Positions 1 to 6,316 of a DNA stretch of 24,285 nucleotides are shown here, in pieces (the first letter of the stretch is position 1; each line of letters opens with the position of its first letter). Source of the stretch: Bacteroidales bacterium UBA6267 (GTDB lineage Bacteria; Bacteroidota; Bacteroidia; Bacteroidales; UBA1556); the NCBI GenBank assembly GCA_002440745.1, contig DJVB01000045.1:1-24285 (forward strand). Direction: 5' to 3'. The notes under the pieces are model-generated. The model was not told the DNA's origin. It saw nothing but the letters and a program-made list of their open reading frames with translations, and ran no database searches. A program made the translations under genes and the position numbers.

Positions 1-9
1 CTTCATTGT
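1..9 (-). rRNA. 16S rRNA gene, extreme 5' end (cut by window edge)
   Basis: Read on the minus strand, the window ends in CACAATGAAG. In Bacteroidota 16S genes this is followed by AGTTTGATCCTGGCTCAG, and it aligns with the E. coli 16S start AAATTGAAG. About nine bases of the mature RNA would lie inside the window. The call rests on this short match together with the leader and tandem promoters immediately upstream. The sequence to the left of the window would confirm it at once. Confidence 0.72.
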
Positions 10-133
10 GAATGTTTGTATTAAAATTGTCTTTCTACTGTATCCTCGCCCGCTTTTTCTTACACGCTTTGCTGCTTCAATATCTTCAAAGAACTTCCCT
101 CTTCTCAAACTCTTTTTACATCGTTTGATTTTG
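10..133 (-). promoter_or_regulatory. rRNA operon leader with boxA-like antitermination element
   Basis: The minus strand between the proximal promoter and the inferred 16S start has the form of a Bacteroidota rRNA leader. Positions 76-94 read TTCTTTGAAGATATTGAAG on the minus strand, resembling the conserved GTTCTTTGAAA-type boxA-like element usually found shortly upstream of 16S in this phylum. It is followed by GCAGCAAAGCGTGTAAG and then the 16S start. The antitermination and processing role is inferred from this resemblance. Confidence 0.65.
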
Positions 134-139
134 GGGCTG

Positions 140-169
140 CAAAGATATAAAGTTTTTTATTTATCCAAA
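140..169 (-). promoter_or_regulatory. rRNA promoter, proximal (P2)
   Basis: On the minus strand there is TTTG (166-169), an 18-nt A/T-rich spacer, then TATCTTTG (140-147). This fits the Bacteroidota primary sigma consensus TTTG-N19-TAnnTTTG. Transcription should start near 133 and run left into the rRNA leader. Confidence 0.75.
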
Positions 170-242
170 CATTTTTTTTAAAATGTTTTGGACTGCTTTT
201 TAACTTTATGTCTTTTGTGAACTTGTTCCGTAAAACGGTCGG

Positions 243-272
243 CAAAGGTAGTTTTATTTATTAACCATGCAA
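243..272 (-). promoter_or_regulatory. rRNA promoter, distal (P1)
   Basis: On the minus strand TTG (270-272) is followed by exactly 19 nt and TACCTTTG (243-250), a textbook Bacteroidota promoter. It lies about 103 bp upstream of the second promoter in the same direction. A small inverted repeat (CCGT-AAA-ACGG, 228-238) would lie in the first bases of its transcript. Confidence 0.72.
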
Positions 273-557
273 TATTTTTTTGAAAATAATTCATCTTTTT
301 TTATGTTGCTGAATTTATGCGTTTTATACTCATTATTCAGAGTATTTTTGAAGCGAAAATCTAAAAATATATCTCAATTGTCTTAAATTTTTCGTCAGAT
401 ATCCGACATTTTTCATGTACATCGAGTAGAAAAAATTTTACATTTTATCAGATATTTTGATATAAAATCTTCGGCTGTAATTCTACACCTTATTAATAAG
501 CTCTCAGTATTTTTTAAAAACAATGCAATGTTCAAGAAACAGATGGCTAACGATGAT
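273..557. other. A/T-rich intergenic stretch, no gene seen
   Basis: Very A/T-rich sequence between the rRNA promoters and the 3' end of the NadR-like kinase gene. No convincing ORF, hairpin terminator or further TAnnTTTG box was found on either strand. It may act as upstream sequence for the rRNA promoters. Confidence 0.5.
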
Positions 558-1073
558 TTAACGCTGCTTGAATTGCTCTACTAATCGAAGAGCTTTTGCT
601 ATACGGGATTCTAAAGGGCCTTCCATTTCAACAAAATTATGCTTTGATTCTTTAAGATTGCTGAGATATTTTACATATAATTCTTCTCTTCGATTTTCAT
701 CTTCTCGCAATGGGTCATAATGCCAAGGGATGTCGGGTTTGCATATAAGGTATAAATCAAATTGTTGTTGCTCGTACAAATCCAATACAATTTTGGGAGA
801 AAAACCAAATTTATCCTCACACCAAATTTTGATAACTAACATTTCTGTGTCGCAAATCAAGAAAGGTTTATCGCAATCAGATGGATTATTATTTTTAAAT
901 TGCTCCTTTCCAATGGAAATCACATCGTCTAAAGTGTAATTTAGATATGATTTTGTATGGAAATAGTCACGCGAAAACTCGGGCACAAAACATGAAACTA
1001 AGGCCTCGTTGAGGGCAGCTGCAAGTGTTGTTTTGCCAGAAGATTCCGGACCTGTGACTGCAATTCTAAACAT
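558..1073 (-). CDS. NadR-like P-loop kinase (candidate ribosylnicotinamide kinase)
   Basis: A 171-residue single-domain ATPase. It opens directly with a Walker A motif, GPESSGKTT, at residues 8-16, in the style of the C-terminal kinase domain of NadR (AAA_28), which phosphorylates nicotinamide riboside to NMN. The NMN adenylyltransferase and regulatory domains of full NadR are absent. IPWHYDPLRE near residue 115-125 fits the family's substrate or lid region. It is the last gene of a leftward operon and overlaps the PnuC-type transporter by 8 bp, the usual partnership of importer and trapping kinase. Because a thiamine-binding-like protein starts the operon, the substrate could instead be a thiamine-type compound. 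The kinase fold is well supported; the substrate is not. Confidence 0.85.
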   Translation of the reverse strand: MFRIAVTGPESSGKTTLAAALNEALVSCFVPEFSRDYFHTKSYLNYTLDDVISIGKEQFKNNNPSDCDKPFLICDTEMLVIKIWCEDKFGFSPKIVLDLYEQQQFDLYLICKPDIPWHYDPLREDENRREELYVKYLSNLKESKHNFVEMEGPLESRIAKALRLVEQFKQR

Positions 1074-1674
1074 GTTTGGAAATTAGTTGTTTATTCCACG
1101 ATCTATAGCCTTTAATTGCAATAGCAAGGAAGATAAGATACTGTATTGAGGTGAGAGTCAAGTCTTTGTAGAAATATAAAGGAATAGTGATGAGGTCACC
1201 AACAATCCATAACGTCCAGTTTTCAATCTTTTTCTTAGCCATTAGCCACATTGCAACAAGAAATATTGAAGTTGTAAGTGAATCGATATTAGGCACTTGG
1301 CTGTCTGTAAAATGGATTAAAACATATCGTAAGATAATGAAAAACAGCACAATGAGAGTCCCAATAATTATATTTTGGGCAGTTGAAGCCCGGGTAATCG
1401 GTAAGTCAACTTTTTCGCCTTTGTTATGAGTCCAGTTATACCATCCGTAAACCGACATTATAAAGTAAAATGCATTGATTCCCATATCTGCATATAGGCC
1501 ATGTTTTTGGCATATATAAATGTAAATCAACACATTAATAATACCGGTTGGAAAAACCCATATATTATTTTTGGCTGCAAACCATACAGAAGCTAACCCG
1601 AACAAAACAGCAATCGCTTCAAGCCATGTGGTTTGATAAAAGTTTTCGACTAAAACCATCCAAATTTCCATCAT
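1066..1674 (-). CDS. pnuC: PnuC-type vitamin/nucleoside transporter
   Basis: A 202-residue inner-membrane protein with about seven hydrophobic segments, as expected for the SemiSWEET-like PnuC fold. Family hallmarks are visible: an early WLEAIAVLFGL helix, NNIWVFPTGIINVL near residues 40-53, and YGWYNW near residues 96-101. PnuC proteins move nicotinamide riboside by facilitated diffusion, made unidirectional by cytoplasmic phosphorylation; relatives called PnuT carry thiamine. Its ATG overlaps the stop of the upstream gene (ATGA, 1671-1674), and its 3' end overlaps the NadR-like kinase, so the three genes form a tight operon. Transporter identity is secure. The cargo (nicotinamide riboside or thiamine) cannot be settled from the sequence. 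Confidence 0.87.
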   Translation of the reverse strand: MMEIWMVLVENFYQTTWLEAIAVLFGLASVWFAAKNNIWVFPTGIINVLIYIYICQKHGLYADMGINAFYFIMSVYGWYNWTHNKGEKVDLPITRASTAQNIIIGTLIVLFFIILRYVLIHFTDSQVPNIDSLTTSIFLVAMWLMAKKKIENWTLWIVGDLITIPLYFYKDLTLTSIQYLIFLAIAIKGYRSWNKQLISKHV

Positions 1675-1925
1675 TTAGGGATTTCAGTTAAATCCATATT
1701 AACAATTTTCAAAACAAAAACAGAGTCAGGATTTTCAAATGATCTCTTTATTTCAGTTTGCAAGGCATTAAAAACAGAGCTGTATGGTCCTATAAGTTGT
1801 GTACTCATTGGATTGGTTCGAACCAAGATTTCGGGATAAGTATTCAAGTTCTCAATGAATTGCGAAATTGGGGCTAAATAACTATCTTTCAATGGATAGT
1901 AGCTTATATCTACAGAAATAATCAT
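1671..1925 (-). CDS. YkoF/MTH1187-like thiamine-binding family protein
   Basis: An 84-residue cytoplasmic protein with no signal peptide. The pattern VDISYYPLKDSY near the start, TNPMSTQLIGPYSSVF in the middle and a FVLKIVNMDL strand at the end fits the small ferredoxin-like fold of the MTH1187/YkoF family, members of which bind thiamine or hydroxymethylpyrimidine. It is the first gene of the leftward operon with PnuC and the kinase. No TPP riboswitch motif was found in the 112 bp upstream. The family call is from pattern recognition; the ligand is inferred. Confidence 0.6.
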   Translation of the reverse strand: MIISVDISYYPLKDSYLAPISQFIENLNTYPEILVRTNPMSTQLIGPYSSVFNALQTEIKRSFENPDSVFVLKIVNMDLTEIPK

Positions 1926-2006
1926 AAAATATTAATTAAATAAACTACGGTTTGATACAACTTGCGAAGTAACAAAATATTAGGAAATCCTCTAATTCAT
2001 TTGATT

Positions 2007-2014
2007 TATATTTG
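2007..2014 (+). promoter_or_regulatory. candidate -7 box for the PHP-like operon
   Basis: TATATTTG matches TAnnTTTG and lies 24 nt before the ATG at 2038. No good -33 TTG was found at the expected distance, so this is half a promoter match. Confidence 0.4.
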
Positions 2015-2037
2015 CAGCCTATTTTCAAATTTAAATT

Positions 2038-3204
2038 ATGTTGAAATTCTTAAAAATATTTTTAGCCTTTTTATTAGTCTTATTTTTTCTACCATTTATA
2101 ATATCTCCAACTTATGATTTTCCGAATCCAAAGCCTTTTAGCGGTGAAAAAATCTGGAATCCGTACCAAAATATGAGGCCGGAAAATTGGAGAAGATGCA
2201 ATTTTCAGGTGCAATCGAGAGCTTGGGCGGGAGTGACTGATGGAAGAAATAACACCTTTGACAAAGTGTGGACTACCTATCATGAATTAGGTTATGATAT
2301 CATTGGTATTTCTGATTATCAGAAAATTAACACGTTAGCAAAAGACAGTACCGGTTTTATTCCCATATATGAGCATGGCTATAATGTTAGAAAAACCCAT
2401 CAAGTTAATATAGGAGCTGACAAGGTTTTATGGTTGGATTTTATGTTTTATCAAACAACAAGTCATAAGCAGTTCATTCTCAACCTACTTCGGCAACACA
2501 CTAAGGTTTTGGCTCTTGCTCATCCGGCATTTTCGCTTGAAGGCTATAGCCATGAAGATGCTGCGAAGCTTACTAATTACGACCTTTTTGAAGCCCTAAA
2601 CATGCAGATATACTCCTTATCTCATTGGGATGCAGCACTTTCGGCAGGACATATTTCTTATATTTTGGCAAACGACGACGTCCACGATATCGACGACCCT
2701 TTTTGGTATGGCCGGGTAATGACAGTTGTGCATGCAGAAGAAGTTTCGGCAGAGGGAATTTATTCCGGCCTTTTGAGTGGAAATTCGTATGGATTTTCGC
2801 CTTATACTCCTGATTTCGACACTCAAGAGAAAAAGATAAAAAGATTCAAAAGGCTTCCAAAGCTTAGAGAAGTTAATGTTGAGGAGGAGCGACTTACAAT
2901 AGTTGCCGACTCAGGAGTGGCAGAAATTCGATTTATCGGACAAGGAGGTGAAAAAAGAAAAACGGTGAAAAATGCAAATACTGCCTTCTATGATTTTACG
3001 AAGGAAGACAGTTATATTCGCACCGAAATTGATTACGACCGAGATGAAGTAATGTATTTAAATCCGGTTTTCAGATATAGTGGAGATACTCCAAAGCATC
3101 CTGAAATTGCAAAGATTAATTGGGTTAAAACAATATTATTCAATCTTTTAGCTTTTAGCATCTTTTCTTTTTTAATGATATTAATATTTAGAAGGTGGAA
3201 ATAA
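2038..3204 (+). CDS. membrane-anchored PHP-like phosphoesterase-family protein, altered metal site
   Basis: A 388-residue protein with an N-terminal hydrophobic anchor (residues 1-23), a large extracytoplasmic domain, and a C-terminal membrane helix (about 361-382) followed by a basic end (RRWK). The middle resembles the PHP fold of metal-dependent phosphoesterases: ISDYQKIN (91-98) where the family has TDH, an EHGYN element (112-116), a His at 121, AHP at 161-163, and NDDVH at 212-216, matching the terminal DxH. The usual first motif HxH reads QVQ (Q57-V-Q59), so two metal ligands appear replaced. First gene of a rightward operon; it overlaps the glycosyltransferase by 10 bp, suggesting a cell-envelope role. 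Activity may be changed or lost. Confidence 0.65.
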   Translation: MLKFLKIFLAFLLVLFFLPFIISPTYDFPNPKPFSGEKIWNPYQNMRPENWRRCNFQVQSRAWAGVTDGRNNTFDKVWTTYHELGYDIIGISDYQKINTLAKDSTGFIPIYEHGYNVRKTHQVNIGADKVLWLDFMFYQTTSHKQFILNLLRQHTKVLALAHPAFSLEGYSHEDAAKLTNYDLFEALNMQIYSLSHWDAALSAGHISYILANDDVHDIDDPFWYGRVMTVVHAEEVSAEGIYSGLLSGNSYGFSPYTPDFDTQEKKIKRFKRLPKLREVNVEEERLTIVADSGVAEIRFIGQGGEKRKTVKNANTAFYDFTKEDSYIRTEIDYDRDEVMYLNPVFRYSGDTPKHPEIAKINWVKTILFNLLAFSIFSFLMILIFRRWK

Positions 3205-4712
3205 ATTACAACAAGAAATATTATCGGTTAGCGCTGATAGTAATCCTAATTTCGTTTGCCATTCGCGCATTAATGGCTCTTCTTTTAGAGTTTGGCAACG
3301 ACGAAGTGTATTATTGGCTTTATGCCAAGTATCCGGCAATGAGTTTTTTCGACCATCCCGTGGGACTTTCGGCAGCAATTCGTCTTTTTACTTTTGACCT
3401 TTACTTCGACTCCGAATTTGCCATTCGGCTTGCATCTGTTTTGCCGGCCACATTCAATGGTTTTTTAATTTATTATTTGTTGAAATGGCTCAAGGGTAGC
3501 AAAGCTGGTTTCTATGGTGTAGTACTTTATTATTCAAGTATTTACACTTCTGTAATCGCCGGAGTTTTTATTATCCCTGATGGACCACTTTCGACTCTTT
3601 GGTTACTTGCCATCCTGTTTGCTCTGCGTTGGGAAGAATCACAAAAAGCATTGTTTTTAATTCTGGCGGCATTATTCATTGGGCTGGCGACTTTGACCAA
3701 ATATCACGCTCTTTTTCTGTGGATTGGCATCGGTTTATACATTGTTTTTTACCAAAGTAAACAACTTAAAAAGCCCTCTTTATACCTTTCTGTCGGCATC
3801 ACACTTATAAGCTTACTGCCAATAATAATTTGGAATAGCATGAACGACTGGCAGAGTTTTGCATTTCACGAAAACAGAGTTGGCATCACAAATACCATTC
3901 GATTTGATTATTTTTTCCGTGAGTTATTTGGTCAATTTCTCTACAATAATCCAATTCTTGTGGTTTTAATCGGGTTGACTTTATGGAAAATCCGCAGCTT
4001 GAATTTTGGACGAAATCACAAACGAATGCTCCTGCTTTTGAGCTTGCCGGCAATTTTCACTTTCCTCTTGGCCTCAGTTTTCAAGCCAACTTTACCACAC
4101 TGGTCGGCTCCGGGTTATTACCCTTTAATCCTTCTTTCTGCCATTTTTCTTTCCGAACAAGCCAATAGTTATGCAAAAAAATGGCTTGTCAGTTTGGCAA
4201 CACTATTCTTAGTGGTGATTGTTTTTGGTTTCTCTTACATACAAATTGGTTTTACGACTTCTTCAACGAAAATGGATTTTCAAAACTTAGGGAAAAATGA
4301 CCCAAGTCTTGACATGTATGGATGGAAAAAATCGGAAGAAATTTTCAAGAATTTCATGGACACCACAAACTATAAAACCTCAAAAGTTGTGGCTAAAAAA
4401 TGGTTCAATGCGGCCCATGCCGACTACTATATTTGCCAACCTAATAACCTCACCTTAATAGCTTTAGGTTCGTTGAACGACATACATGAGTATCGCAGGA
4501 TTAATGAAATTCGGGGCGGAATAAAAGAAGGGGAAGACGCATGGTTTTTTGCTTGGAGTCGTCATTTCACTAATCCTCAAATCGAGTTTTCGGACCAATT
4601 TGAAAATATTGTCCCTCAAGGAGTTTTCCCTATTAAGCGCAACGGGAAAACAGTACAATACTTCCACATTTTTTATTTAGAAAATTATAAAAATAATGAT
4701 GGGCATCAATGA
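3195..4712 (+). CDS. GT-C family glycosyltransferase (PMT_2/ArnT-like)
   Basis: A 505-residue polytopic membrane protein with roughly ten to twelve hydrophobic helices. It carries the GT-C signature in the first periplasmic loop: GNDEVYYW at residues 34-41, followed by FFDHP at 51-55, as in ArnT/PMT_2 enzymes that use lipid-linked sugar donors. A hydrophilic C-terminal domain follows the last helix (after about residue 350). Translation probably starts at GTG 3195, directly after an AGAAGG sequence and inside the end of the previous gene; the next in-frame ATG would remove the catalytic loop's helix. It overlaps the following gene by 17 bp. Donor and acceptor are unknown; lipid A, polysaccharide or protein are all possible. 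Confidence 0.82.
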   Translation: MEINYNKKYYRLALIVILISFAIRALMALLLEFGNDEVYYWLYAKYPAMSFFDHPVGLSAAIRLFTFDLYFDSEFAIRLASVLPATFNGFLIYYLLKWLKGSKAGFYGVVLYYSSIYTSVIAGVFIIPDGPLSTLWLLAILFALRWEESQKALFLILAALFIGLATLTKYHALFLWIGIGLYIVFYQSKQLKKPSLYLSVGITLISLLPIIIWNSMNDWQSFAFHENRVGITNTIRFDYFFRELFGQFLYNNPILVVLIGLTLWKIRSLNFGRNHKRMLLLLSLPAIFTFLLASVFKPTLPHWSAPGYYPLILLSAIFLSEQANSYAKKWLVSLATLFLVVIVFGFSYIQIGFTTSSTKMDFQNLGKNDPSLDMYGWKKSEEIFKNFMDTTNYKTSKVVAKKWFNAAHADYYICQPNNLTLIALGSLNDIHEYRRINEIRGGIKEGEDAWFFAWSRHFTNPQIEFSDQFENIVPQGVFPIKRNGKTVQYFHIFYLENYKNNDGHQ

Positions 4713-5904
4713 TTCGGATTTCGTAAAATCAGGATGGATGGAAAAGATAATTCAAATCTCATTTGAAGATTTTCGTCAAAGAAAAGAAGTTATCTCCCTA
4801 AATATCAACGATTACGCTATTCAAACCGGAATATCCTTCGGTCATCCTCTACAAACTCTAACTTGTGAAAACACGAAACTAAGTATCGAAAACAGGATTA
4901 AGTATATTTATGTTGAGGGATTAGTTTTTGCATTTATGAAAACCATTGATTCTCAACGAGAGTATCTTGACGCGAAGTCCGAATTCCTTAAGAAACTCTC
5001 CCTTTTTATCGAGCACTATTTGCCTAAATCCAAAACGGGAATTTTTGCTCTCACGCATTCCGAGGAGGAAAAAGTTGAAAAAAAAATTGGGAAGAGAGCC
5101 CTTGCAAAATCTGATTGGAATCAACATTTTTGGCCCGGATTCTTTTACAATTTAACGCTGACCTTAGATCTATTTCTTTGGGATGAATATTTGAAAACCA
5201 ACCAATTGAATCAAGTTGCGAACATAAATTGCTACAGGTATTTAGAAAAAGCAGCCAAAGAAATCCGAAAATTTATCTCGAATCAGGAAACGGCAAAAGT
5301 TTTTCAGAAGTTTACCGAAACCCAATTATCAGATTATATTATTGATAATAAAGACGTTATAACAGAATCTTCAATCGATAAAATCCCCAAAAACTATTCA
5401 GAACTCATTGCTCAAATTTTGATCATGATTTCCACCTTTACGGATAACGACTTTTCAAAGAGCCCGGAATTTGAGCAATTTTTTAATCAAAATTTTTCTT
5501 TAAAAACCCGACTCAAATCCACCGTATTTATTTTGAATCATTGGAAATCATTGAATTATATCCGAACTAAGGCGGACTATTCAGAATTGGCTAAAATGAA
5601 TTTGGAATTGCTTGACCAAGTTTTGATAAAAAACCAAAAGAACATTGAAATCTTAGTCTATAATCATCCAAAAATTGTTGAATTCATTCAAAAATCGAAA
5701 TCGGACAATTTGAATTTTACGGAAAAAAATGAATTTTATAGATTAGTAATCAGCTATTTATATCAATCAGAAGACATTCAAACTATTCCCGAGAATGTGA
5801 TGAATTATACTATTGCCAACTTTACGAAATTGGAAATCGCAAAAAGATTGGAGCTTGGAGTAATGAAGCAAAGAGGAAGGAAAAAAAGCACTATTTCTGA
5901 GTAG
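4696..5904 (+). CDS. hypothetical protein, third gene of envelope-type operon
   Basis: A 402-residue soluble protein that I do not recognise. It has no signal peptide and no membrane segment. It is largely helical by composition, rich in Lys, Glu, Asn and Ile, and ends in a basic tail (RGRKKSTISE). A WNQHFWPGFFYNL segment near residue 141-153 is the most distinctive motif. It starts at ATG 4696 inside the glycosyltransferase gene (17-bp overlap; a second ATG follows at once), so it is translationally linked to it. Its 3' end overlaps the convergent lipoprotein gene by 14 bp. Function unknown. Confidence 0.75.
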   Translation: MMGINDSDFVKSGWMEKIIQISFEDFRQRKEVISLNINDYAIQTGISFGHPLQTLTCENTKLSIENRIKYIYVEGLVFAFMKTIDSQREYLDAKSEFLKKLSLFIEHYLPKSKTGIFALTHSEEEKVEKKIGKRALAKSDWNQHFWPGFFYNLTLTLDLFLWDEYLKTNQLNQVANINCYRYLEKAAKEIRKFISNQETAKVFQKFTETQLSDYIIDNKDVITESSIDKIPKNYSELIAQILIMISTFTDNDFSKSPEFEQFFNQNFSLKTRLKSTVFILNHWKSLNYIRTKADYSELAKMNLELLDQVLIKNQKNIEILVYNHPKIVEFIQKSKSDNLNFTEKNEFYRLVISYLYQSEDIQTIPENVMNYTIANFTKLEIAKRLELGVMKQRGRKKSTISE

Positions 5905-6262
5905 AAACTTCGGTATGCACTTCGGTTAGATTATTGACCACCTGAGCCAGAATCTCGTGCATGATTTGGGGGTCTTTAGAGTAATAATCCAAATTTTCAC
6001 GCAAAATCTCCGATGTAATTTGGTGTTTTTCAAAGAGTTTACCATAGTAAAAATCGGCAACTACTTCAGGAGACTCGGCTCCGGCTGAAGTCAATTGACT
6101 GATTGCTGCCTCCGTAAGTCGGATGTCGGTTATCACATCAGCCATTTGTTCTTCGGAAAGAAGCTGCTGAGGCTTGGTGGAAATATCCTCACTTCCCGAC
6201 TTGCCTGAATTACAGGATGCTGTGATTATTAAAAGGAAAAGGAAAATTAAAAAAGGCTTCAT
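5891..6262 (-). CDS. DUF4296-like lipoprotein
   Basis: A 123-residue protein with a classic lipoprotein signal (MKPFLIFLFLLIITASC, Cys 17) and a Ser/Gly-rich linker. A helical domain follows in which EEQMADVITDIRLTEAA and LDYYSKDPQIMHEIL resemble the DUF4296 family of Bacteroidota. The role of that family is not known to me. It lies downstream of ppdK on the same strand, but a strong terminator separates them, so it probably has its own promoter or depends on read-through. Its last codons overlap the convergent hypothetical gene. Confidence 0.78.
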   Translation of the reverse strand: MKPFLIFLFLLIITASCNSGKSGSEDISTKPQQLLSEEQMADVITDIRLTEAAISQLTSAGAESPEVVADFYYGKLFEKHQITSEILRENLDYYSKDPQIMHEILAQVVNNLTEVHTEVSTQK

Positions 6263-6272
6263 AATAAAAAAG

Positions 6273-6300
6273 GAAGTCCGCCAAAAACTCGGCGGACTTC
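6273..6300 (-). terminator. rho-independent terminator of ppdK
   Basis: A perfect 10-bp stem (GAAGTCCGCC / GGCGGACTTC) with an 8-nt loop. On the minus strand it is followed by CTTTTTTATTAT. It sits 17 bp past the ppdK stop. The plus-strand side lacks a T-tract, so it is assigned to the leftward gene. Confidence 0.85.
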
Positions 6301-6316
6301 TATTAAATTTAATTGA

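Noticed and set aside
1926..2037. Possible TPP riboswitch before the thiamine-binding-like gene
   Set aside because: Neither strand shows the CTGAGA and ACCTGAT core motifs of the THI element, and the gap is only 112 bp.
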